From JBCCFW01 sp039029535 (GTDB taxonomy: Bacteria; Acidobacteriota; JBCCFW01): a stretch of 30,697 nucleotides of DNA. The notes under the pieces are model-generated. The model saw nothing but the letters and a program-made list of their open reading frames with translations, did no database searches and was not told the DNA's origin. Location of the stretch: assembly GCA_039029535.1 (NCBI GenBank), contig JBCCFW010000088.1:1-30697 (forward strand). The letters are read 5' to 3'. This document shows, piece by piece, positions 1-7,113 of the stretch. Each line of letters begins with the position of its first letter. The first letter of the stretch is position 1. A program made the translations under genes and the position numbers.

Positions 1-258
1 CGGGAGGGCGGGTTACCCTTGCGCACCTTCACGCGGTCCTACGGTCGCGCCATCACGGGAGCCGGCCCGCTCCTGTATCGCGACGGACGGGCTCGGTACT
101 TCTCACCGGAAGAAGTCTTGCGACTCCACGGCTACCCCGACGACCTCCGCTTCCCCGACACGCTCTCGCGTCGGTCCCGATGGCGTCTCGCCGGCAACGG
201 CGTCCACGTCGACTGCGTGCGGCGCGTGGCGAGCCTGCTCCCCGAGACCGTGTCATGA
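1..258 (+). CDS. Dnmt2-like cytosine-C5 methyltransferase, C-terminal fragment (5' end outside window)
   Basis: The frame is open from base 1 to the TGA at 256-258, so this is the tail (85 codons) of a gene that begins upstream. The visible part holds the end of the target-recognition region and the last conserved motifs of C5 methyltransferases: RYFSPEEVLRLHGYP, then WRLAGNGVHVDCVRRVASLL, matching the motif X pattern Y-x-L-x-GN. Just before these is FTRSYGRAITGAGPLL, which resembles the Dnmt2/TRDMT1 signature CFTxxYxxY followed by GTGSVL. Dnmt2 proteins methylate C38 of certain tRNAs; bacterial members exist (for example in Geobacter). The Cys and last Tyr of the signature are Thr and Ala here. 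The catalytic PC motif lies outside the window, so activity cannot be judged. A DNA methyltransferase is the alternative. The stop overlaps the next start as ATGA, implying translational coupling. Confidence 0.75.
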   Translation, partial: REGGLPLRTFTRSYGRAITGAGPLLYRDGRARYFSPEEVLRLHGYPDDLRFPDTLSRRSRWRLAGNGVHVDCVRRVASLLPETVS

Positions 259-2261
259 GCTGGACCGCTCCTCGTGTCGCGCTGCCGCTGGCCGGCCTGC
301 TCCTGATCGCCTGCGGAGGCGGGAGCTCCTCGAGTGACGATCCCGCTCCGACGGAAGGAGCGGTCGAGACCACCCAAGTGACCACCGCGCAGCACGTGGG
401 CTCGGCGAGCTGTGCCGAGTGCCACGCGGAGGTCGTGGAGTCCTACGCGCGGTCCGCGCACGCCCTGGCCTCGCGTCCGGTGGCGCACGCGAGCCTGCCG
501 AGCCGCGACACCGGCCTGTCCTCGAACCAGTGGACGACGGATCCTCACTCGCTCGCCCTCACCGACGCCAGCGGCGAGTCGAGGGTCGTGCCCATCACCC
601 ACGCGCTGGGAGGGCAGCGTCGGCAGGACTATCTCGGCGAGTCGGACGGGCAGCAGCAGGTGCTGCCCTGGTCGTGGTCGGCCACTCGCGAGACCTTCGT
701 CGATCCCGTCACGGAGGAGCGCGGCGAGGTGGTGCCGCCGGGCTCGGGCTTGTTCTGGACGGAGGCGGGTCGCAACCACGATCGGGCGTGCTCGCGCTGT
801 CATCCGATCGATGCCGAAGACGAAGCTCACGGCCTGGGTTGCGAGACCTGTCACGGACCGGCGGGCGATCACGTGGCGGCCGCCCGCGAGGGCCGCGCCG
901 CGGATGCGCCACTCGGCGTGGCCGACGACGCGTGGTCCGGCTGCGCGCACTGTCATGCCGTCGGCCGCGAGCTGCCCCGTCGCGAGTCGGCCCATCCGTG
1001 GACCGAGCCCTTCCACGACCTCATCATCGCCAACACTCTCGTCAGCGCGCTCGGACGCGACCTCGCCTTCGACCTGTCGGGCCGACCCATCCTCCCGCAC
1101 GGCTACGAGGTTCAAGCGCTGGCGACCTCCGCTTGTGCGCAGCGCGGCGGCGTGACCTGCCTGACCTGCCACGACCCGCACGGTGGCGCCTCCGGGAGCT
1201 CGCTGCGAGAGGCCGACCCCGACGCGTCGTGTCGATCGTGTCATGCCGAGATCGTCGCGCAGGGCAGCGCCCACACGCATCACCCGATGCCGGACGGCCC
1301 CGTTCCCCTGGCCTCGGTCGAGCCTCACGGTCCCGATCCGAGCCGCGCGCCCGGCTGCGTGGACTGTCACCTCCCAGCGAGCCTCGTCTTCTCGCCAGGT
1401 GATCTCGTCCGCGATCACGCCATCGCCAACCCCGAGCCGTCCATGGGCGAGCCCGACGCGTGCTTGACGTGTCACGCCAATCAGAGCGCCTCCGACTTGA
1501 GCCACGCTCTCGATCAGTGGTTCCCGGATCGCGAGCGCAAGCGTCGTCGTCTGAGCGAAGCCTTCTCCACGGGCGCGACCGCGGTGTCGGATCGTTCCTC
1601 CAACGAAGACGCGTTGCGCCGCCTGCTCGACATCCTTCTCGACGACGGCCGCGACTCCTGGACCCGAGCCAACGCCGTCGCGCTCATGGGCGCGATGACG
1701 GTCGCCGACGAGACCGTGCACCGCAGCCTTCTCGACGCCGCCGCCTCGGAGGATCCGACCCTGGCCCTGGCCGCCTCCACCGCGCTCGGCCGGACCTGCA
1801 CCACGACGCCGCTTCCCAACCACCTGCGAGAGCGCTTGACGACGCTCGCCCAGGAGCACGACGACTGGCGCGTCCGGCTCAGCCTGGCGTCGACGCTGCA
1901 CGCCTGCGGAGACGACGTCGGCCTCGGTCTCATCGAGAGCTTGCAAGACGACCCGGTGGTCCCGGCGTCGGGTCGGGCCGCCGTCACGCTCGAGCTCGGC
2001 AAGGCCCATCTCGTGCGAGGCACGGGAGCCCGGGCCTCGTTCTGGCTCGAAGAGACGACCCGGCTCAACCCGGACCTCGTCGACGCCTGGCTCCACCTCG
2101 GTCTCGCGCGTCAGGCGCTCGGTGATCTCGACGGGGCACAGGCCGCTTGGGAAGAGGTCCTCGTCCTGCGACCCGGCAACGTGCTGGCGACCTCGTTCCT
2201 CGGTGCCATCCGTGCACGCACCGCGGCAGCAGCCGCCGCGGCGGAGGGAGACGCTCCCTGA
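255..2261 (+). CDS. octahaem cytochrome c lipoprotein with HEAT and TPR tail
   Basis: 668 residues. The ATG at 255 overlaps the upstream stop (ATGA) and gives a lipoprotein signal peptide ending LLLIAC, with Cys20 as the lipidation site; the longer frame from 180 would bury this signal. Eight CxxCH haem-binding motifs start at residues 53, 179, 196, 230, 302, 326, 368 and 403, so the N-terminal two thirds is a c-type cytochrome of the cytochrome c554 / doubled-CxxCH kind. All eight end in His; there is no CxxCK. From about residue 440 the protein changes to helical repeats: HEAT-like units to about 590, then TPR-like units such as DAWLHLGLARQALGDLDGAQ. It should be exported, lipid-anchored and haem-loaded outside the cytoplasm. 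The electron partner and any enzymatic role are unknown. The stop overlaps the next start by one base. Confidence 0.9.
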   Translation: MSWTAPRVALPLAGLLLIACGGGSSSSDDPAPTEGAVETTQVTTAQHVGSASCAECHAEVVESYARSAHALASRPVAHASLPSRDTGLSSNQWTTDPHSLALTDASGESRVVPITHALGGQRRQDYLGESDGQQQVLPWSWSATRETFVDPVTEERGEVVPPGSGLFWTEAGRNHDRACSRCHPIDAEDEAHGLGCETCHGPAGDHVAAAREGRAADAPLGVADDAWSGCAHCHAVGRELPRRESAHPWTEPFHDLIIANTLVSALGRDLAFDLSGRPILPHGYEVQALATSACAQRGGVTCLTCHDPHGGASGSSLREADPDASCRSCHAEIVAQGSAHTHHPMPDGPVPLASVEPHGPDPSRAPGCVDCHLPASLVFSPGDLVRDHAIANPEPSMGEPDACLTCHANQSASDLSHALDQWFPDRERKRRRLSEAFSTGATAVSDRSSNEDALRRLLDILLDDGRDSWTRANAVALMGAMTVADETVHRSLLDAAASEDPTLALAASTALGRTCTTTPLPNHLRERLTTLAQEHDDWRVRLSLASTLHACGDDVGLGLIESLQDDPVVPASGRAAVTLELGKAHLVRGTGARASFWLEETTRLNPDLVDAWLHLGLARQALGDLDGAQAAWEEVLVLRPGNVLATSFLGAIRARTAAAAAAAEGDAP

Positions 2262-3337
2262 TGCGTCGACGCCTGGTCTGGCTCCTCGGCCTGCTGGGCG
2301 CCGTCGCGTTGCTCGCCCTATTGCTGCGCTTCTCCGACTTCGGAGAGCTCCAGCGACGGATCCGTGAGCTCGATCCGACCTGGGTGCTGGCCGCCTCAAT
2401 CTGCGCGATCGTGTCTTACTCGTGCATCGGGCTGTGTCAGCGCGAGCTCCTGGTCCTGCTCGGTCACGAGCTCCCGCGCAAGACCATGGTGCGCATCGGC
2501 CTGGTGTCGACGGTCATCAACCGTCACGTCCGCAGCGGTGGTGCCTCGGGCCTGGCCTCGTTGACCTGGCTCCTGCGTCGTCACGACGTGCCGGCCCCGG
2601 TGGCGCTCTCGACCATGGCCGCCTTCGGCATGCTCAGCAACGCGCTGTTCACCCTGTTGCTGCTGGTGACCGCGGCTGTCTCGAGCGGACGCGCGCTCGG
2701 ACCCGAGGGCGCCGCCACGGCCTCGCCGCGGCTCGTGCTCGTGCTCGTGGCCGCGTCGACCTCGGCCAGCTTGATCTTCCTCTGCGTCACCTTGGTCTCA
2801 CGCCGCTTCCGTCGGCGCTGGATGAGCGCGGCGACCCGGGTCCTCGCCTGGCTCGGTGAGCGCGTGGGTCGCCCCGGCTGGAAGGAGCGCTTCGAGGAGT
2901 ACTTCGAGGGGCTCGATCAAGCGCTCCAGCGCTTGCTGGCGAGACCGCGCGCGACGCTCCCCGCGTGGGGTTGGGCGGCGTTGAGAATCACGTCCTCGGT
3001 CGCTTGCCTCGCCTGCTGCCTGCGAGCCATCGGACAGCCGCTCCCCGTCAGCGGTGCGGTGTTGACCCACGCGGTCGCGAAGTTCGCGGGCGTGTCGGCG
3101 TTCTTGCCGGCCGGCCTCGGTTGGGTCGAGGGCTCGATGGCGGGGGTCCTGGTCCTGCAGGACGTGCCCTACGAGGCCGGGCTGCTCACCGCCCTGCTCC
3201 ATCGGGCGGTCTATCACCTGCTGCCGGCGGCCATCGCCCTGCCGGCAGCCCTGTCGGTCCTCCCTCGGATGCGGGCGGCAGCATCGGCGAAGGGACCGGA
3301 GTCGGGCGAGGCGCCGAAGGATCAGCCGCCGAGCTGA
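2261..3337 (+). CDS. flippase-like integral membrane protein (LPG synthase TM-domain / UPF0104 family)
   Basis: 358 residues. The ATG at 2261 shares its A with the preceding TGA (TGATG), so it is probably translated by re-initiation. The protein is mostly hydrophobic, with TM segments near residues 5-22, 42-60, 115-140, 157-178, 238-255 and 262-335. Family hallmarks are NRHVRSGGASGLASL (88-102) and FLPAGLGWVEGS (281-292), the latter matching the conserved P-x-G-x-G-x-x-E element of the lysylphosphatidylglycerol synthase transmembrane domain found in MprF-type and AglD/YbhN-type proteins. No soluble aminoacyl-transferase domain is attached, so lipid flipping or lipid-linked intermediate transport is more likely than lysyl transfer. 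The substrate cannot be inferred. The last 16 bases overlap a small opposite-strand ORF. Confidence 0.8.
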   Translation: MRRRLVWLLGLLGAVALLALLLRFSDFGELQRRIRELDPTWVLAASICAIVSYSCIGLCQRELLVLLGHELPRKTMVRIGLVSTVINRHVRSGGASGLASLTWLLRRHDVPAPVALSTMAAFGMLSNALFTLLLLVTAAVSSGRALGPEGAATASPRLVLVLVAASTSASLIFLCVTLVSRRFRRRWMSAATRVLAWLGERVGRPGWKERFEEYFEGLDQALQRLLARPRATLPAWGWAALRITSSVACLACCLRAIGQPLPVSGAVLTHAVAKFAGVSAFLPAGLGWVEGSMAGVLVLQDVPYEAGLLTALLHRAVYHLLPAAIALPAALSVLPRMRAAASAKGPESGEAPKDQPPS

Positions 3338-3522
3338 TCCTGCGCGGCCTCGGCCACCTGGAGCGCGAGGTAGGCGGCGACGGCAGCGCGGTCGCCCTTC
3401 CCGACGAGCGCGGTCATGGTGGTGTCGTCCTGATTGCGGAGCTTGGCGAGCTCGTCCAGGGTCAGGCCAGAGAGGCCAGCGAGGGCCCCGGACATCAACT
3501 GCACGCGTAGTTCTTCGCTCAT
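3322..3522 (-). CDS. small hypothetical protein (66 aa)
   Basis: The ATG at 3520-3522 is preceded by GGGGAG (plus-strand 3530-3535) at 7 nt spacing, a good ribosome-binding site. A longer frame starting at 3573 has a Pro/Arg-rich leader and no such site. The 66-residue product begins MSEELRVQLM and is Leu/Ala-rich and mostly helical by appearance, without a signal peptide, membrane segment or cysteines. It contains the segment LTLDELAKLRNQDDTTM. I recognise no family. Its 3' end overlaps the 3' end of the flippase-like gene by 16 bases. The spacing to the next upstream minus-strand gene (stop at 3626) is about 100 bases, so it could be cotranscribed with the response regulator. Confidence 0.5.
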   Translation of the reverse strand: MSEELRVQLMSGALAGLSGLTLDELAKLRNQDDTTMTALVGKGDRAAVAAYLALQVAEAAQDQLGG

Positions 3523-3625
3523 TCGCTGTCTCCCCGGTCGCGGTGGACCCTGGTCGGCTTGGTTGGCCGCCATTCTGATCCGTGGAGAACCGGTTGGGAA
3601 GACGTCGCTGCGAGCGAGCTTCGCG

Positions 3626-4486
3626 TCAGGCGTCCGAAGCCGGATTGCAGAAGCCGGTGATGTCGATCGCCATGCCGCCGAGGCGGAGACGACCGGACCC
3701 GTCGGCGAGCGGGAACTTCATGGCCAGCCAGTGATGGTCGCCGTCCTCGTGAGGAACGGTCTCCATGAACTGCAGGGTCTCCTGGCTCTCGAGGACCTCG
3801 CGGTCGTGCTCACGGAGCTGGCGGGCGGTCTCGGCCGGCCAAAGGTTGAAGTCGGTCAGGCCACTGACCTCGACGTCCACGCCGAAGAGATCGCCGAAGA
3901 GCTGGTTGGCATAGACGTAGCGACCGTCTTCGTCCTTGATGTAGGCGAGCGCCGGGCTGTTGTTCATGAAGGCCTGGAAGAGACGTTGCGACTCGCGCAA
4001 CGCGCGCTCGGCGGCGCGGCGACGCTGACGCTCGCCTCCCTTCATGATGACCTGCGGGACCAGCACCGGCAGCAGGTCGGCGTGATCGGGCTGCGACTTG
4101 TTGAGGAAGTCGGACACGCCGGCCTTGAGTGCTGCCACCGCGACGGCCTGGGACTCCTCCCCGGCGGTCATGATGAAGGGCACCACGACCTCCGAGTCGA
4201 GCATGACCTGGCAGAGCTGGAGACCGCTCATCCGAGGCAGGTCCTGATCGACGACGACCAGGTCCCAGCCGCGGCCTTGCGGGCCGAGCCGGTCGAGCGC
4301 GCTCTCGGCCGAGCGAACCCACTCGACCTCGGCTTGGACGCCGGCACGATCGAGCGAGCGGCGGAACACGTGGGCGTCCATCTCCGCATCGTCGACCAGC
4401 AGGATCCGGTGGGGTCGGCCGCTCAGGGGCGTCGGTCGGCCCCCGACTCGCCATCGTCTCGCTTCCACTCTCGCGCAGGTGCTCAT
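3626..4486 (-). CDS. response regulator: receiver domain plus PAS domain
   Basis: 286 residues. An N-terminal receiver domain (about residues 26-145) has the acidic pair D32-D33, phospho-acceptor Asp80 in VVVDQDLPRMSG, the switch Thr107 in FIMTAGEE and the conserved Lys130. The usual Lys-Pro after that Lys is replaced by Lys-Ser. After a short helical linker (150-170) comes one PAS domain (about 165-283) with AYIKDEDGRYVYANQ and a C-terminal strand GGMAIDITGF. There is no DNA-binding, kinase, GGDEF or EAL domain, so output is probably through protein contacts or the PAS domain. No histidine kinase gene is adjacent. I chose the ATG at 4486 because AGGAGG sits 6 nt upstream; an in-frame ATG 21 bases earlier lacks this. 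Confidence 0.88.
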   Translation of the reverse strand: MSTCARVEARRWRVGGRPTPLSGRPHRILLVDDAEMDAHVFRRSLDRAGVQAEVEWVRSAESALDRLGPQGRGWDLVVVDQDLPRMSGLQLCQVMLDSEVVVPFIMTAGEESQAVAVAALKAGVSDFLNKSQPDHADLLPVLVPQVIMKGGERQRRRAAERALRESQRLFQAFMNNSPALAYIKDEDGRYVYANQLFGDLFGVDVEVSGLTDFNLWPAETARQLREHDREVLESQETLQFMETVPHEDGDHHWLAMKFPLADGSGRLRLGGMAIDITGFCNPASDA

Positions 4487-4492
4487 GAGGGT

Positions 4493-4498
4493 CCTCCT
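4493..4498 (-). promoter_or_regulatory. ribosome-binding site deciding the response-regulator start
   Basis: CCTCCT on the plus strand reads AGGAGG on the minus strand, 6 nt before the ATG at 4484-4486. It lies between the two possible ATG starts and so favours the downstream one. Confidence 0.65.
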
Positions 4499-4750
4499 CG
4501 GTGTCATCCCGATGGACGAGGAATGTCAGAGCAGCTTGCGTGCCAAGCGTGGGAGCGGGGCGAAACACTCCGGGATCCGCTCGAATCAGGCTCATTGGGC
4601 ATCGAGGAACGCCGTTCGTGTCGCGATGATGCCCTCTGGGCCTAGCTACGGTCGCCTGGTCCCCCTGCTGGCGCCACTCTCGTGACACCCCCCGTCATCA
4701 CGTTGACCCGCGCCCTGGTTTCTCTGACGAAAACGGCGACTCCGAGGATT

Positions 4751-4771
4751 AGGATCGGGGCTGGAGATCCT
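4751..4771 (+). promoter_or_regulatory. possible stem-loop exposing or masking the dCMP deaminase ribosome-binding site
   Basis: AGGATC (4751-4756) can pair with GATCCT (4766-4771) across a 9-nt loop. The likely ribosome-binding site GGAG (4763-4766), 10 nt before the ATG at 4777, lies in the loop and the first base of the stem. An alternative pairing with GAGGAT (4744-4749) is also possible. The surrounding intergenic region 4487-4776, between the divergent response regulator and deaminase genes, shows no convincing -35/-10 pair. Confidence 0.3.
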
Positions 4772-4776
4772 CCGAA

Positions 4777-5211
4777 ATGTCCGAACGCGCCGACTGGAAC
4801 AGCTACTTCATGGACCTGGCTCGTCACGTCGCCTCCCGAGCGACCTGCGACCGGAAGCACGTCGGCGCCGTCATAGTGCGCGATCGTACGGTTCTCTCGA
4901 CCGGCTACAACGGCTCGGTGCGAGGCCTGGAGCACTGCGACGACGCGGGTCACATGATGGAGAGCGGTCACTGCGTGCGCACGGTGCATGCCGAAGCCAA
5001 CGCGATCATCCAGGCGGCGAAGAACGGCGTGCGCATCGACGGCGCGGAGCTCTACACGACCGCGAGCCCTTGCTGGCCCTGCTTCAAGCTCATCGCGAAC
5101 TCGGGGATCGGAAGGGTCTACTTCGGCGAGTTCTACCGCGACGAGCGATCCATCGAGGTCGCGAAGAACCTGGGCATCGAGCTGGTCAGCCTGGAGGAGT
5201 CGGCGGCCTGA
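4777..5211 (+). CDS. deoxycytidylate (dCMP) deaminase
   Basis: 144 residues, the usual length for this enzyme. It converts dCMP to dUMP, supplying thymidylate synthesis in the cytoplasm. The zinc site is complete: His71 and catalytic Glu73 in HAEANAI, and Cys99 and Cys102 in PCWPC. The segment CDDAGHMMESGHC (54-66), ahead of the catalytic motif, is typical of the ComEB/T4 dCMP deaminase family rather than of cytidine or tRNA adenosine deaminases. GGAG at 4763-4766 precedes the ATG at 4777. It is transcribed divergently from the response regulator and ends one base before the stop codon of the convergent acetyltransferase gene. It is a single housekeeping gene with no nucleotide-metabolism neighbours. 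Confidence 0.93.
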   Translation: MSERADWNSYFMDLARHVASRATCDRKHVGAVIVRDRTVLSTGYNGSVRGLEHCDDAGHMMESGHCVRTVHAEANAIIQAAKNGVRIDGAELYTTASPCWPCFKLIANSGIGRVYFGEFYRDERSIEVAKNLGIELVSLEESAA

Positions 5212-5212
5212 C

Positions 5213-5665
5213 TCAGGGCGCCCCAGTCGATGTCCCCGGTCGTTCCAACACGAGCAGGGCGACACCTTCCGGAAACGCCTGCTCGCATTCGCTCACTTTC
5301 TTCGCGACGAGCTCCGGCACGGCTTCGTCCTTCTCCAAGGGCCGAAAGCCGAAGGACTCGTAGAAGCCGACCAGGTGAGAGAACGGGATGCAATAGATCG
5401 TCGGATCAACGACGCTCTCGAGGAGGAAGGTCACGATGCTGCGTGCGAGCCCCCTGCCTCGATGCCGCGGATCCACGAACATCCCGCCCAACTCGACCCG
5501 ACCTGGCCCAATGCGCAGGATGCGTCCGACCGCCGCCCGGTCACCATCGACCTCGGCGATGGCGTGCAGCTCCGCCCGCTCGTCGGAGAGCTCGAAGCGA
5601 ACCACGCGATGGCACTCGTCGATCCAGTCGCGATCGTCGGCCTCGGCCAGTCGAACCCGAGTCAT
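5213..5665 (-). CDS. GNAT-family N-acetyltransferase
   Basis: 150 residues, a normal single-domain GNAT size. The acetyl-CoA pyrophosphate-binding motif A is FVDPRHRGRGLARSIV, with the R/Q-x-x-G-x-G pattern at residues 67-72. It is preceded by strand VELGGM and followed by FYESFGFRPLEKD (101-113), the usual motif B region. The substrate is not predictable. The ATG at 5663-5665 has GAGGAG-like bases a few nt upstream; a much longer frame starting at 6433 runs antiparallel through the acyl-CoA dehydrogenase in the wrong frame and was discarded. The gene starts 26 bases after the acyl-CoA dehydrogenase stop, so the two are probably one transcript. A single base separates its stop from the convergent dCMP deaminase stop. 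Confidence 0.87.
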   Translation of the reverse strand: MTRVRLAEADDRDWIDECHRVVRFELSDERAELHAIAEVDGDRAAVGRILRIGPGRVELGGMFVDPRHRGRGLARSIVTFLLESVVDPTIYCIPFSHLVGFYESFGFRPLEKDEAVPELVAKKVSECEQAFPEGVALLVLERPGTSTGAP

Positions 5666-5691
5666 GACTCTCCTCGTGAGGAGCGAGCGGC

Positions 5692-6894
5692 TCAGCCCTC
5701 GTTCGGGCTCCAACCCGGCGGGCTGACGAGGTCCTGCGTCCAGCTCGCCGCCTCGCGGATGATCGCGCGGGAGATGACGATGCGCTGCACCTGGTTGGTG
5801 CCCTCGTAGATCTGGGTGATCTTCGCGTCGCGCATGTACTTCTCGATGGGGTAGTCCTTCATGTAGCCGTAGCCACCGAAGAGCTGCACCGCATCGGTCG
5901 TCACCTTCATGGCCGTGTCGGTCGCGAAGACCTTGCACATGGCCGAGTACTTGCTGAAGTTCTTCGCGCCGGCGTCGACCATGGACGCCGCGTGGTAGAT
6001 GAGACGACGGGCCGCTTCGATCTGCGTGGCCATGTCGGCCAGCATGAACTGCACGGCCTGGTTCGAGGAGATGGGCTGGCCGAACTGCTCGCGCTTGCGA
6101 GTCCACTCCATCGCCAGCTCGAAGGCACCCTGGGCGAGACCCAGCGCCTGCGCCGCGACGCAAGGCCGCGCGCGATCGAGGGTGGCCATGGCGTTGCCGA
6201 AGCCACGACCTTCCTTGCCGCCGACCACGTTGGTCTGCGGCACGCGGCAGTCCTCGAACTCGAGCTCGACGACGGGCACGCAGCGGATGCCCATCTTGTC
6301 CTCGACCTTGCCGATGGTGAAGCCGTCGGCGCCCTTCTCGACGACCACCGCCGAGATGCCGCGGCTGCCCTTGTTGGGATCGGTCTGCCCGTAGATCGTG
6401 TAGTAGTGGGCGACACCACCGTTGGTGTTCCACTTCTTGTCGCCGTTGATGACGTAGTCGTCACCATCCTTCGCGATCGAGCAGGACAAGGCACCGGCGT
6501 CGGAGCCCGCTTCCTTCTCGGAGAGACCGAAGGAGATGAGACGCTCGCCCTTGGCGATGTGGGGGAGCCACTCCTGCTTCTGCTCGTCGGTGCCGCCCAG
6601 GAGGATGGGGAAGGAGCCCAGCGAGTTCACCGCATAGGCCACGCCGACGCCGCCGCAGGCCCGGGAGAGCTCCTCGACGACGATGCAGAGATCGAGCACG
6701 CCTCCGCCCTCACCGCCGTACTCCTCGGGGATCCACACGCCGGTGAGCTCGGCGTCGCGCAGGGCCTCGAGGACCTCCCAGGGGTAGGTCTGCTCGACGT
6801 CGTACTTCGCGGCGACCGGCCGCACGGCCTTCTCGGCGACCTCACGGGCGCGGGCGCGGTACTCGCGGTTCTTCGGGCTGAGCAGTTCGTCCAT
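5692..6894 (-). CDS. acyl-CoA dehydrogenase
   Basis: 400 residues; an FAD enzyme that introduces the alpha-beta double bond into acyl-CoA thioesters. The first family signature is GLSEKEAGSDAGAL (123-136). The second runs through FGGYGYMKDYPIEKYMRDA to IYEGTNQVQRIVISR. Glu364 of YEGTNQ is at the position of the catalytic base of short/medium-chain dehydrogenases, and the FAD-contact stretch QFGQPISSNQAVQFMLADM (270-288) is present. It is most like short-chain (butyryl-type) enzymes; chain length cannot be fixed. The chosen ATG gives the normal N-terminus; a 58-residue upstream extension is Pro/Arg-rich and unlike the family. No electron-transfer flavoprotein genes are adjacent. It is followed within 26 bases by the GNAT gene. 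Confidence 0.93.
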   Translation of the reverse strand: MDELLSPKNREYRARAREVAEKAVRPVAAKYDVEQTYPWEVLEALRDAELTGVWIPEEYGGEGGGVLDLCIVVEELSRACGGVGVAYAVNSLGSFPILLGGTDEQKQEWLPHIAKGERLISFGLSEKEAGSDAGALSCSIAKDGDDYVINGDKKWNTNGGVAHYYTIYGQTDPNKGSRGISAVVVEKGADGFTIGKVEDKMGIRCVPVVELEFEDCRVPQTNVVGGKEGRGFGNAMATLDRARPCVAAQALGLAQGAFELAMEWTRKREQFGQPISSNQAVQFMLADMATQIEAARRLIYHAASMVDAGAKNFSKYSAMCKVFATDTAMKVTTDAVQLFGGYGYMKDYPIEKYMRDAKITQIYEGTNQVQRIVISRAIIREAASWTQDLVSPPGWSPNEG

Positions 6895-6932
6895 GGCGGG
6901 CAGGTCCTTCGGATTGGCGGGGTCACGCGACG

Positions 6933-6957
6933 GGCCCCGGAGTGGACTCTCGGGGCC
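6933..6957. promoter_or_regulatory. inverted repeat in the acyl-CoA dehydrogenase upstream region
   Basis: GGCCCCG (6933-6939) and CGGGGCC (6951-6957) form a perfect 7-bp dyad around an 11-nt centre. It lies 39 bases upstream of the acyl-CoA dehydrogenase ATG, in the 219-bp space between two divergent genes. It could be an operator or a leader hairpin. GC-rich DNA makes short dyads common, so support is modest. Confidence 0.3.
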
Positions 6958-7097
6958 GAAAAGAACGAGCTTCTTGGGAGAAGGACCGGGATCGTACCAG
7001 CGGCCCCGTCTCCAGATCGTCCGAGAACTGACCGAACCCTCATGGCAGCTCAACGGCCCGTGCTCCATGATCTGTCCCAGGGGCGCGGTGCCGGATC

Positions 7098-7102
7098 GGA
7101 GG
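7098..7102 (+). promoter_or_regulatory. ribosome-binding site deciding the start of the exported orphan
   Basis: GGAGG lies 11 nt before the GTG at 7114. The alternative ATG at 7042 has no purine-rich site and would put a long hydrophilic stretch before the signal peptide. Confidence 0.45.
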
Positions 7103-7113
7103 TTTTCCCGGAC

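Noticed and set aside
132..2399. 755-codon open frame antisense to the cytochrome gene
   Set aside because: The eight CxxCH motifs and lipoprotein signal on the plus strand leave no doubt which strand is coding; the antisense product is Arg/Gly-rich.
3434..4645. 403-codon plus-strand open frame
   Set aside because: It is antisense to the receiver-PAS gene, whose phosphorylation residues are all in place.
4703..4731. TTGACC as a possible -35 box upstream of dCMP deaminase
   Set aside because: The sequence 17 bases later (GACGAA) does not resemble a -10 box, so a sigma-70 promoter cannot be supported.
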